A stretch of 64,000 nt of DNA, taken from positions 473,925,655 to 473,989,654 of the forward strand of contig CM062808.1 in NCBI GenBank assembly GCA_031772625.1. The letters are read 5' to 3'. Under the pieces are notes generated by a model. The model was not told where the DNA came from. It searched no databases and was given only the letters and a program-made list of their open reading frames with translations. The translations under genes were made by a program, and so were the position numbers. How positions within the stretch are numbered: position 1 is the first letter of the stretch; the number at the start of each line of letters is the position of its first letter. Of the stretch, positions 45,571-57,108 are shown one piece after another. Source of the stretch: Pinus tabuliformis (taxonomy: Eukaryota; Streptophyta; Pinopsida; Pinales; Pinaceae).

Positions 45571-46612
45571 TGTTGTTGGGAAAAGTATCCAATACGGAAT
45601 GCCCCTATCCCACTCTAAGGTGTGATAGTGCCTTAGCAACAAATGAGGTAAACTAATTGAGTATTCTTCTTTATGAAATGTAAATGAGGAAGAAGGATCT
45701 AACTAACCTGTGTCTTCCGCTAGTTTGTCGATCCAGATCACTCCTCTCTTCAGTAGCTCCCAACTTCTTGCTCCTTCACTGGCCCAGCCTCACCGAATTC
45801 CTGCAAGATCACAAGAGAGAGAAGCTACACAAAGATACAGATATACATTCATAAAAAGCTCAAGATCAGATTAAGCTAAACATGTAAGCATAACAAAACA
45901 TCATTAGTACACAACATGTAGGAGAAACTCAAATAGTTTATTGATAGAATAAGAAAAGTCCAAGAGGAGATACAACCAAGTGAGTTTTGATCCAGCATCT
46001 ACCTCCCAGCAAAGGAATCCCTTCCTCTCCTCCACCAAAGCATAAATCACCCAATGTACTAATCTCAATCTCAAACCAATAGCAATTCTCTGCAAAGTAC
46101 AAAATTCCAGCCCCCTGAACCTCTGGGTGAGAGATCCATATATAGATGTAAGCAGAGAGGATGAGTCAGCTTATGTTTCGACTTGTGGCTTCTCTGTGTT
46201 AGTTCTTTCTTCCACTTGGAGGTTGAGAACCTCTTACTCATCACTAGTCGAATTCATTGAGGCAAGTGTCATTGGAGAAGATTCTGGAAGCTTCCAGGGT
46301 CTTTCCACCTCGTTGAATGAACTTGCCATTTGTCATTTCCCTCTCAGCGCACCCTGGTAGTGCTTCCACTTGCGTTGCAGTGCACCTAGCCAGTGTAGTC
46401 TATGCATTTCAACGCAGGCAGCTAGTGGAGCCTCTGAATTGATCCTGAATTGACTATTTCTGAGTGGTTTTTGGTGGAGAACTTCTGGGAGAAGTTGTCA
46501 TTGGTTGACCTTGTTCCTTTAGGAGCTGTAACAACATCTTTAGGGACTTTGGATCCCTTGAATTATGGACATTTCATGCTTATAGCTGTAAGGCACAAAA
46601 ATGTCTATAACA
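45571..46612 (-). repeat. 5' LTR of element C
   Basis: 1,042 bp, bounded TGTTGTTGGG ... CTATAACA on the plus strand. On the transcribed minus strand a TATA-type CTATATATGG lies at 46,136-46,145. It retains the roughly 24-bp segment (near 45,765-45,790) missing from the 3' copy. Confidence 0.93.
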
Positions 46613-47064
46613 GATCTAGATAAGAGCATACCAAACCGAGGTGGTATATCAACAACCACCACATCCATCAAGACATTTTTGGTTGGGATTTGATCTAAAG
46701 AAACCACCAAATCTTTTATGAGACCAATGCAATGAACTCTACCAGAGTCAAATGAGTACAAATCATGATATTTCCAGGTGATATCTAGGCCCAATGTTTC
46801 CATAATGGCTTTGGGCATCAAATTATGGGAATCTCTGGAATATAACATGGCATTATGGAGAACATACTCATGCAGTCTAAGACTCAGATAAAAGGGAGGG
46901 ACTTCGCTATTTTCAAGCTGACCTTCTATGGCTGGACTAAAAATGAGCTCAAGATGATCATCCTCGACATTCACCATGTCGGACAAAGGATCTATTTGCA
47001 ATATTATAGATACATGGTGTTTATAATTACTATTCTTAACAAGCTCAGTCAAAGGAATGGACAC
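46613..47064 (-). pseudogene. Protease of element A, N-terminal part
   Basis: The frame reads a leader (SIPLTELVKNSNYK), an acidic middle and then PFYLSLRLHEYVLHNAMLYS, PKAIMETLGLDITWKYHDLY and IPTKNVLMDVVVVDIPPRFG, the retropepsin scaffold. The usual D-T/S-G triad is replaced by DSGR or lies in a decayed segment (LYSRDSHNLMPKAIME). The insertion of C at 46,612 cuts the domain; its end is at 38,464-38,790. Confidence 0.8.
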
Positions 47065-47111
47065 TTTTAATTTAGCAATTTCACTTTCTAAATTAAAGGA
47101 TGAAACTTTTT

Positions 47112-48755
47112 CTACCTCTTTGACACCAATGTCCTTCTTATATATTTGCTCTTTCGTTGCACTATCTTTTTGCTGATTGTTCTTCTCATTTGCAGCAACA
47201 CTTGTTGATGGTACCTTACTGGGATTCGGATCAGCAAGCTCTTTGCCTTTCTTCTGAATGTTTGAGGAATCACTCTTTGAATGGGATTGACTGGTACATC
47301 TCTGCTCCTTAAAGAGTACTGCCTCTGTTGTGTAGTCAAAGCATTCATATAACCACGCTGATAATCATCAGATTCAGCCTCCAAAACCACATCATTAGCT
47401 AAGATCTAATCCTCATCCCTTTGAATGTCTAGAACTTTTGTGTATTCTTCATATTCGGTCAGAAATATGGGCATACCATCAGCAGTGAAAAAGTGATTTG
47501 TTTCAATTACCGGATCATCCTCCTCTTCTTCTTCCATTCCCTGAACATAATTCTGCTGTAAGGGAGTTCTGATCTGTTGTTGTTGTGCTAGTTTCTCTAG
47601 TGCTTTTTATTCTCTTTGTTTGATTTGGAATTGGGACTGCTTTTGTCCTCTAAAATTTGGATTCTGGATTTGTGGTTCAGGTCTATCTGTGATGGATAAT
47701 TGGTCAACCATCCTTTCCACTGTTCGAATCAATGTATCCATCTTTGCATCCGAAGTAGATGCTTCTTCTTTCATGGTCACCCTTTTCTCAGATCTCATTC
47801 TTGCTCTTTTGGCCAACAAGTTTGCTTCTACGCTCATAGCATTCTTTTGCATGTCTTCTAGTGTTGTAGGATCACGTTCCCACAACTGATATGCCATATC
47901 AGCATCGAAGCCGTTTGGAAACTTGAGCAAAGCTAATCCCTCCGGTGGTTTATTGTTTGCAGGAATAGCATTGTATACTGCATTAAACCTCACACAATAG
48001 TCTTGCACACTCTCGCCAACATTCCTTTTGATGTTCTCATACTCAGAAAAAATCTAAAGTGGATTCTTCTTCACCTCCCATCGATCTAGGAACTTCCTAT
48101 GGAGGATTGGTAAAGTGGTGATAGAGGCTTTTGGTAAGGCTCTAAACCATTTCCGAACTTCACCTCCAAAGCTTTGCACAAACAACCTCATCGTCACATC
48201 TTCAATTTCTACTTCATGGAGGTCAAAGAAATCATTCATTTTATCTACATGTTGCTGAGTTGTAATGGTTTGAGTGGCATCAAAGAAAGGTATTTTGGTT
48301 TGATAATCAGCGGGCATGGCACCAAGATTCTGAGGTAAAACAAGGGGTGCATACCATGCAGCCATAACTCGAGGTGGGAGAGGTGGATTTAAAGCAAGGA
48401 TTGGGGTACTCAGTATATTCAAAGGGGAATTAACAATAACTGGAGTAGTATGAACAATATGTAAAGATGAAAGAAGTGGGTAATGGATTGTTTGAGTTGC
48501 AGTAGATGTAAAAGAGATACTTCGAAAATCAAAAGATGGCCTATTTTTCACCCAAGTGTCTACGTTTGAAGTAAGGTTATGTAACTGATCGAGAGCATGA
48601 ATAAGCTGTGACCCTGATTTACTTTGGGTAAACAAGTCTTCAACAGGGTTATCAAGAGATATAGAAGAATCAATAACTATTTGATCAATCCAACTCAAAG
48701 ACTTACTGTGAAATAGACTTTGCTCAAAATGAATATCAAACTCAATATCTTGCAA
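47112..48755 (-). pseudogene. Gag of element A
   Basis: One frame from 48,755 to 47,607 with a single TAG at about 48,052. Residues 1-130 form a low-complexity leader. The capsid-like domain reads TKIPFFDATQTITTQQHVDK, MRLFVQSFGGEVRKWFRALP, ILHRKFLDRWEV, then VQDYCVRFNAVYNAI and a coiled stretch ending FRGQKQSQFQIKQRE. No CCHC knuckle is visible. The tail to 47,112 is a separate open piece. Gag and protease are in different frames here, so a shift lies near 47,090. Confidence 0.85.
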
Positions 48756-49007
48756 AGTGTCTAACCTTTCCGGGAGTGAATGAACACGAGGAATGAAAAC
48801 TTCACTTGATTGTTCTTCTGCTACACTGAATTTCTCTGTAGCTTTCTTAGATTTCCACCCAATTTTGTGAGGATGACTGACATTGGTTGGAGGATTATAT
48901 ATTTCTTTACAACTTTTTGATTCAGCCTAGTAAATTCTAAAACTCATCATCCACAAGTTTAAGCATTCAAATGAAAGGTATTACCGAGGTTATTAATATT
49001 TCAGAGT

Positions 49008-49025
49008 TCCCCAGTATGGTCACCA
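49008..49025 (-). other. Primer binding site of element A
   Basis: Three bases inside the 5' LTR the minus strand reads TGGTGACCATACTGGGGA. It matches the tRNA-Arg(ACG)-type site of C at 13 of 18 positions, with the changes in the middle; CpG decay could explain some of them. Position and the TGG...GGGGA form support a primer site; the tRNA is uncertain. Confidence 0.6.
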
Positions 49026-49028
49026 CTA

Positions 49029-52000
49029 TGTTATCACCTGGATTGAAGCTCAGGTTGAAGGAAGGCAATGCCAGGGTAACCACAAACCATGCTTAGCCAA
49101 GTAGCTAGCCCTACTAGGCTGAGAGAGGGCTCTCTTCGTAAGGATCTTAGCCAAGATGACTGGATCAGGAAAAGGATTTTAGGCTAGGTATAGTAGCACA
49201 AAGTTTTGATTGGATTTTGAAGGGGTTTTGTTGGATCAGGAGGAGCTGGACAATTTAGGGCTAGGGAATTAGGTCAAAATTGCAGGGTGTTCAATGGGGT
49301 AAGGTAGATATAAGGTTTAACACTTTAGGGCTTGATGGATGAGATGTTTTAAGACTGGTGAGAGGCTAGGAAGAGCATGTGATTACCATGGATCCTTCCC
49401 AAACTGTAGAAAACATATAATGGTGAATATTTCCCCAAAGCAGAGCAGTGATGTAATGGATTCTGGCTATCAACTTGAAAACATTCACTTAGAAGCAATG
49501 AAATGATTAACTAAATACAAAAAACATACTAACATATGATCACAAGAGAAGAAACTATACTAAAACTCCATACCAAATGGATCCCAGAAAAATAGCTGCA
49601 ATTCTTATTAATCTCCTGCTAAACTGCTACAAAATGATGTACAATCAAGGTATGAGCATTCAGCTGAGTCCAACCCTCTACAATGAGAAAGAAGAAGAAG
49701 ATATAGGAATTTTTTCAACCTCTTCCCATCCTTAGGGGTCGAATCCCTAAGATGAGGAGCTAATCTAACCAACACTGAACAAGAAACAGGAATATAGGCA
49801 TCTTAACAACTTGCCTCTAAAAGTGAAAAACTAATTCATTTGAGCTCAAATTGACTTTTAATGTAATGAATATGCCCTATACTACTAATTATATATCATA
49901 TTTACAAGCCAAGTCATCATTTACATCAGTAAAACATCCTCCATGAGATAAAATCCACGAACACAGTCAAAACATAGAAAAATAGCCATCCTGTGCAAAC
50001 TTTGCCCTACATGCAGCACCACTTTCAGGTCCTTTTTGGAAGCCTTCCTGGCATCCAAATTGAGCTCATGATAGCTCATTGGAAAGGTATTCAAGTCTAC
50101 TTTCCAAAACACCTAGAATTTCTTCATTTTAAGCTAATTTGACCCCTCAAAAGTTGATTCTCCCAACACTACGTTTGTGTGTCCAAAAAGTGGCAAAAAA
50201 GTCATTTTTAGGGTGTTTTTTGACCTTTTGGTGGACCAATTCTGCCCCAAAAGCTTAGAAAATACATAGGATGCATGTAATCATCACTATGAATCCAAAA
50301 ATGCAAGCCATTTGTCCATTGGATGCCCCTGGCGCTGCGCATTGAGCTAGATTTTCTGTGTGTGCAATTTCCAAAATTTGCAAAAAGCAAAATCTCCTCC
50401 AAACCTGACCAAAATTGGTGAGCAGCACCACCATCAAGCATCTTGATGAGCCAAGGAAGCTTCAGCAAGAAAAATAAGCCTATCCTCCTCTTTTTTTCCC
50501 TTTAGATCTTGCCTTAGCCTAGCTTTCATCTTTTTGATCTTCATGTTGCAAATTTTGTTTTGGGTCTTGTAATGGTAGGCTATGTGCCTGATCATCTGAT
50601 TGTCCCTATTGGCCTTCTGCAATAGCTTCTATAGGTGAAAATTTACACTCTCAAGCCAAGTCTCTCTATCATCCTCAATTTCCTTTTCAATAGGAGACAA
50701 AGTGACTAGTGCCTCCTTGTCACTTTGTCATTTTACCTTGAGAAGTTCCAGCTCCATGAAGACCTGCTTGTCACTCAATTGCTTGTTCTCTTGTTCCAAA
50801 TATGTGATGACATACTTGGCTCTCTCCAAATTGTCCATCAATGCTTGGAATTGAGCCTCCTTTTCCCGTATGATGATGTCCTTTATTGTTTCTTTATCTT
50901 GAGCCTCTAAGTCAATTGTTTGAGTATAATGTTGCTCAGGCTCATCATGCTCTGTCAAATCAAAATCTCTCTCTTCCTCCTCATCATCAAAACTTCCTTC
51001 GGCATCTTTTCTTTCCCTTTTTGCAGCTGCTGCACCTGTACCTGTTGTGTTGATGAAGAAAGCAAAGCCCCTTCCACATCCTGTGGAGCTAACATTTGCC
51101 TATGAGTTGATGAAGAAGGCAAGGTCCCTTCCACATCCTGTGGAGCAAACACTTACCTATCAGCTGCAAACAATCTCCTTGTGCCCCTATGATATGTCAT
51201 GTAGGTCCCGGGCACCTCAATAGCTCTAGTCTCTTTGGCCTTCTCATCTGTTTTCACCTGAGCACTGCTAGAAGGTCCCCCTGATTCTTGACAGACTGGT
51301 GGAGGAATTTGAGGACCCCTGAAGATGTCATGAACAATAAATGTCTCCCAAGAGATGTTGAGGAGGCTAAGATGAGGAAGCGAAATCATCTTGATCAAGG
51401 AATAATGATAGAGACTGCTCATCTACTGAGGGTATGGCTTTTTCTGCACAAAATGGGCCATATTCTCAATATTCCTTAACAAGAAATAAGGGAGGTTTAA
51501 CATCCTCACCCTGGTAAAATTCATGAGAAGCCTGATGTGATAGGTGTACAGCCTGGAAAATTTTCCCTCACAAGTGAAATATTTCATGATGATTTTCATC
51601 ATAGGGGCATACTCGCCTTCAAGGAATCTGAAAGGAAAAAGTCTTTTCACCTCATTTCTATACCTGGGTTTGATATAAGGCTCATAATAGTGTTCATCCA
51701 AGTCCTTTTCCTTGTACCACTTCTCCCCTACATTCGGAATCCTGGTTACATCTGCAATAATGGAAGGTGAAACTGTAAGTGTCACCCCAACAAGAGTCAC
51801 CTTGTTGTCCTGAAGATGGGCTACAAAAATCCTTGTGAGCTTAGGATGGTGTTGAACTCTCTCTACCTGCTCACAAAATTCATAGCACCCTAGATGTCTG
51901 AAACAAGTGACAACCAACTAAGAGGCCTGCAACTCTCTGAGGTTTGATGGATCTTCCTTGATAATTCTACCTCCCTTGTGTGGTTTTCTCTGATGTCGAG

Positions 52001-53672
52001 GTTTATCTGTCAAACTGTCATTGCCGGTGTTTTCCTCCTCCTCATAGTCTCTGTCTTCTCTGTCCATGTTTGCAAATTTTGAGGCTGTGCACTCCTAGAA
52101 AAGGGATGAAGGGAGTGAGTGAGAGTGATTTAGGAGTGGGGGAATGGGAAATGACCTTGTGAGGTATTTTGGTGGGCTAGAAAATGAAGGGGAGGGTATG
52201 AATCATGAAAATGAGGGAGAGGGGTTTGGGTCTTTTTGAAACATAACTTGTGGGATGAAGGATGAGGGGGTATTGAATGTTATGAAGTGATATAGGGAAG
52301 GGGTTTAGGGTTTTAGTGATAGGTGGTGGGAGAAATAGAGGGGATTAGGGTTTCTAGAATGTAATTGAGGGAGAAACTAGGGTTTGACATTTGTCATGGT
52401 AAATTCCTTCAAACATTTCAATTGCAACTTCAATGATGAGGTATAGGGAGGGCACTTACTCGTTTGAGAGATGAGAGGGTGCCTTGGGAATTTTTTATGA
52501 AGTTTGAGGCCTTTTTGGTCTTTACTGCTCAACGCACAGTGCCATGCTACAGGCGTGAGGGCACTTACTCGTTTGAGAGATGAGAGGGTGGCTTGGGAAG
52601 TTTTTATGAAGTTTGAGGCCTTTCTGGTCTTTGCTGCTCAACGTGCAGTGCCATGCTACATGCGTGCAATGCCCTCCTGAACGTGCAACACAGTGTTAAT
52701 TTGCACTGTCGAAAACACCCTACGCACAGTGCTTAGCTTGTATGTGCAGCGCCAATCCCTAAACACACAATGCCACCTCCACTGCCTGAAACATGCAACG
52801 CCAAACTCCAGAAGTGCAACACCACTTCCACTGCCTGAAATGCGCAGCGCCAAATTCCAAAAGTGTAGCTCCACTTCTCCTTGGCCCAAAACTCACTCAA
52901 CCGCTCCTATTTTCTTCACTTTTTGACTCCTTCTTTTCCAAATGAGAATGATGAACTTGAAAATGAAATGTGACACCTTATATAGGAGTAGATTTTGATT
53001 TTTTACCAATAAAACCCACTTTCTAATGTTTCTTGGCCTTTTTCAAATATCTTTTTTTAATGCCTTCCCTTCTTTGTTTCTTTTCAGGTGAATGATGCTC
53101 AACTTGAATTGTTTTTGCAGTGTTTCTTTGTCTTGTAGCAAGGAGAGATGCATTGGTGCATCTGGGATCATTTATTACATAAAGTGACTTAAAATTACAT
53201 AAGAAATACAAATTAACTCAAAATACTCTGTTTTCACCTCAAAAACATGTTTTTTGAGGTGAAAATTACATTAGTTAAAAAGATAATTATATAGTGAATA
53301 TGACTTACAAGCCATCATGCTGGATTTATTTATCATCCTCATACCCTTGCTGCCCTTTATTTACAGCTCTAAATCATGCCCTTGACCTTGGAAATGAAAC
53401 CCTAAGACCTAATGAAAATATTCCCTATGACCTAATGAAAACATGATTGCCAATTGACCATGAAACCATGACTAAAGACAACCTGAAGAAGGGTCAGCAA
53501 GTATACTTTATGAGGGAGAAATTAGATTTTTTGAAGATATGACAACCATCAGTGGATCAGTTTGACATGACCTAATGAAATGATGTAAAAATTTCAGTAT
53601 GGGACCCCTAAAATGAAAATGCAAAGAACAAATTTGATCCCTGATGGAAGTATGCAAATACTAACACTAACA
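49029..53672 (-). repeat. 5' LTR of element A
   Basis: 4,644 bp, TGTTATCACC ... CACTAACA. It corresponds throughout to 20,701-34,507 minus element B. A tandem duplication of about 110 bp (52,449-52,558 and 52,559-52,668) is absent from the left LTR and accounts for most of the length difference. It contains the LTR-encoded ORF and the GC-rich minisatellite (52,530-52,870). Confidence 0.93.
50300..52067 (-). pseudogene. LTR-encoded ORF of element A (right copy)
   Basis: Starting at the Met at 52,067 the frame reads the acidic leader, then a TAG at about 51,918, the globular part (VVTCFRHLGCYEFCEQVERV, KWYKEKDLDEHYYEPYI, FPFRFLEGEYAPMMKIIMKYF, LPYFLLRNIENMAHFVQKK), a TAG at 51,421, HYSLIKMISLPHLSLLN and a Ser-rich linker. 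A 1-bp deletion near 50,998 shifts the frame. The distal half is a long coiled coil (QFQALMDNLERAKYVITYLEQ, NKQLSDKQVFMELELLKVK) and a basic segment. Left and right copies have stops at different places, so the ancestor had an open frame of roughly 600 codons. The protein family is not established; the first half resembles plant-mobile-domain-like proteins. Confidence 0.75.
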
Positions 53673-54010
53673 GACACTTCTTGTCACAAACTCTTAATCA
53701 TTCATTTGCATGCATTATTTTCACCTAGTGCTCCCTTGTGTTTCCCTAGCACTCCCTAACACCTCCTAGCACTATTTGGCACACCTTGGGACCTAGCACA
53801 TATTGGTTGCATGTCGCTCTAGCACGCTAGAATGACTTAGTGCTGCTTAGCATACCATGTCACTCCCCTCTTACCACACCTGGAACTCATTGACACTCCA
53901 TGTCACACACTCTTATTCATTCATTTCCATGCATTTTGACCTAGTGCTCCCTTGTGTTTCCCTAGCACTTGCTAACACTCATCACACATTGGCACACCTA
54001 ACTGCAATGA
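53673..54010. repeat. Continuation of the tandem array right of element A
   Basis: The array words resume exactly at the end of A: anchor copies begin at about 53,696 and 53,915, spacing 219 bp. This confirms that A inserted into the array. Confidence 0.85.
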
Positions 54011-56016
54011 GTTTCACTAACAGTCAATCCAAAAACCCTTCCAGAGTCTAGCTAGTTACTTGTTCTTCACTAAGATATTAGGGTTAAGTTTATTGTATAG
54101 TGTTCAGTGTGAAAATATTACTAGGTGTTTTTATCGCATTACTTGGAAGGTGGCTAAGCCACAAGCATGACAGTAAGGTTCCTAAATCTTGGATTGTAAA
54201 ACTAACCAACAAATATATGACTATAAGATCTTTGGGAAATTATAGTTCTCTAAAGAGATTCATGGTAGTGATTTTTCCATTGCGCTAGACCTGAGAACTC
54301 GATTGTTAATTAGATGCAGAGAAGTGGTAGTTTGATGTCGTAAATGTCAAATGTATAGTTCAACAACATGATGGAGGCTTACCTCTGACATCATAATTTA
54401 GTTTGTTATCTTCATGGCACAAACCCCATGATGTCCAAGTGTGACACCCTCCTTGCAACAACACCCTTTGAGTAGTTACCTAGTGACTTCCTTGCCTTTG
54501 ATTGCCCTCTCCTCATCTTGTTCACTCTTAGTTCCTTCTCCCTTACTCTCCTCTCACTGTGCTCTTTTGCTTCCTATTCTCCTTATCCCAATTTATATTC
54601 TCTTTCTACTTCTCACTCCATCCTTCTAGTTATTTAGGGCTTGGCTAACTAGATTTTCCCTTTCCTACCATTTGGCCTCCCATTTTCTCCCCATCTGTCA
54701 TTTTCCCTCTTCCTAGGTCTGTTCTAGAATTGACAAGGTGTGAGGGAGGAGAAAAATCCATTCATGTGTGCTAATAGGTTGTAAAATATCTCCCCGCCCT
54801 CATTGACTGCATCAAGGCCTGTAAATATTATGCATGTGAGTGTCTGTGAGCCTCTTCTTAGGTCTTGGGTCGAATTATTTTTACTCTTTAAACTATATGA
54901 GTCGAGCTATATGCTCTTTCACCCCCTATTAATAGAGTTCCTTATACTTGTATCATGCCACTGGTATAAAGACATATGTATAGGTTATTATGGTATATGT
55001 TTAACTTCTGTTATTACCCTCACCTTGAAGTCATTGAGGTTCCATCTAACTCCCCCTATTTAATACAAGGTTCATTGAGTTAGAAAAATGTGCCATCAAT
55101 AATTATAAGTGGTTACCTTAAGGAAGGACCATTGGTTGAAGCCTCATCAATGGAGATTGGGTCAATGGTTAGGGTTTTGATTCAGTTAGACACTATTCAC
55201 TATTATATTTGTGGGCATAGAGTAATTATGATCTTCCCCATGTACACAAGGGTAACTGAGAAGTGTTTCCCATAATCATGCAAGTGGAACTTCAACATTT
55301 ACATGAGGGTAACCACAAAATATTTATCATATTTATACAATTAAAGGTGATAGGAAAATATTTACATTATATACGTGAATGTACTAAGATCAGGACCATT
55401 AGCATCATATCTACATATTTACCACAAGACGAGGGTCATTACAACCCCTTAAAAATAGCCATAAGGCCTTCCTCTTTTGTAGCTCCTTGACCACAAGGTT
55501 TTAATTGAAAAACACAGTTCCTTTAAAGATTTGTAGGTTGAGGCAACCACTTCAAGCCCTTGAACTTAAAGATAATCATATATTTTCAATTTGTTACAAT
55601 AATAAGTCCATTATGCACACTCCTCATGTTAAAGTTGGGTAGAGAGGGAGAATACTTGATTGATGCCAACCTTGTAAATGAAAAACTTTGCCTACTCATT
55701 GGTTGGACTCTCCACCACTAGTTGACACCACTAACACACACCAAAAGTCCAAGATACCCATAATATGTGCCCTACACCCAAGGGCTTAGACTGCACCTCC
55801 AGAAAATGTACCTTCAACTTTAGATGTCCCAAAACAGTAATATCCTAAACCTAGCCTATTTATTAGATTTTTGTAACTTTCTCCTTAACTAACATTTTTT
55901 TTAACTATTTAATCCACTTACCATATACTCTCTCTTGTTTGCACCCACCTCGTATACAAGAACACTTATGTTTTTAATACAACCAAGTTAAGAGGGAATG
56001 TTTTTTTCTTACACTT
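54011..56016. other. Unassigned non-coding region
   Basis: No gene, terminus or repeat recognised. 54,430-54,620 is pyrimidine-rich. Open frames are short and without motifs. Confidence 0.4.
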
Positions 56017-57108
56017 TGTTAACACCCAGGTTGTTCCCTTTGACTCCTGAGGGAATACGGCCGGGGTAACCACTAACCAAGCTTTGGATTACAGGTTCTA
56101 GCCAACTTGTAATCTGAGAGGGCTCTCTCTTTAAAATTTTTTAACTTTGTTCTTGAGGATCTTAGGCTAGTTACGTGGTGAGGGTTTGGTTTAAAATTTT
56201 GGTTGAGTGATGTCTTTCAATACCTAAGATGAGGTCTTTAGACAGTTTAGTCCATTGGGCAATGGAGTCTGTGGTTATAGGTTCTTTGAAATGTTGAGTG
56301 GGATTGTTTAAACTGCATGTCCATTTAGACATTCCATGAAACAAACTTGAAATTGTGATGATGAAATATGATTAGCCAGTGGAAGGCAATTAAGAGCTTT
56401 CCACTAAACTGGTGGTGTGAGAATGAGATATATTTCCCAGGAGCAGGCTTGAATTCCTGAACAATAATCAATGTGAAAATTATAGTCTGAAGGTGCAGCA
56501 ATTAAGAATTACACTATCATAACTATAACTGAGGAAAAAATTCATAACAACATAGATTGAGTTCAGGGTATTCCATGAATAAATCTTGAAGCTATTCTTT
56601 TTCTTTGCTATCAAACTGTGAAACATAGAACATGAATGGATTATGAAAGAATGAAATACATAACGAAGAGGTTAAAGAAACTTATTGTGTCATGAAATAT
56701 ACAGGAATCCTGTAGCATTCAACAAACACACCACAACGCATCAAACAACACCGAACTTTAGAAATTCCATCAGCTCTTTGTATTAAACTTTGAACATTTA
56801 CAGCATAGGATGTATTGAAGAGAAAATCAACAACCCCTGCAAGCTTATGCAAGGGGGAATATATACAATCGGTTTTACAAAAATATCTGAACCGCTGAGT
56901 CATTTGATTAATAAATACGTCCACCAACTTTCAGAAAAGCAGATAAAGAAGTTATTGCTACTCTAAATACAAAATAAATACTCTTTAGTTCTGTCAGAAG
57001 TCTTTTCGACCTTTGGAAGCCACTGAGTCGGTTGAGCATTTCTGCATTAATGCTGAATGATATGTCTTTATGGCGTTGTCGTGCTGTAGCTTTCTCGGCC
57101 CTGTCCAT
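56017..57108. repeat. Element E: LTR-like fragment related to A, interrupted by D
   Basis: It opens TGTTAACACCCAGG and follows the same order of words as the head of A's LTR: GGGGTAACCAC..AACCAAGC, then GAGAGGGCTCTCTC. Overall similarity is limited, so this is a related family and not a copy. It runs up to 57,108, where D begins. No coding sequence is convincing; the minus-strand frames at 56,682 and 56,908 have no motif. Confidence 0.6.

Larger units (their letters stand above)
38791..46612 (-). mobile_element. Element C: non-autonomous gypsy derivative inserted in A
   Basis: Flanked by perfect GATCT copies (38,786-38,790 and 46,613-46,617), with LTRs of 1,018 bp (left, 3') and 1,042 bp (right, 5'). 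The primer site is a perfect match to tRNA-Arg(ACG). Internally it keeps only a Gag fragment with two zinc knuckles and a protease; no reverse transcriptase, RNase H or integrase can be found in the 5.76-kb interior. Its 3' region (39,809-41,730) and LTRs match element D, which does have integrase. C therefore looks like an internally deleted relative that depended on a D-type partner. The LTR copies are similar to each other, so insertion is younger than A. Confidence 0.93.
20701..53672 (-). mobile_element. Element A: giant Ty3/gypsy element containing nested B and C
   Basis: Both ends carry the same LTR (TGTTATCACC ... CACTAACA on the plus strand), 4,644 bp on the right and about 4,547 bp on the left once B is subtracted. 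Gag, protease, an extra RNase H, reverse transcriptase, RNase H and integrase read right to left, so A lies on the minus strand. Without B, C and their target duplications it measures about 15.9 kb. It sits inside one unit of the tandem array: the array words before 20,700 and after 53,672 join to match the copy at 18,381-18,420. The 5-bp flanks GACGT and GACAC agree at only three positions, probably from decay. Confidence 0.9.
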
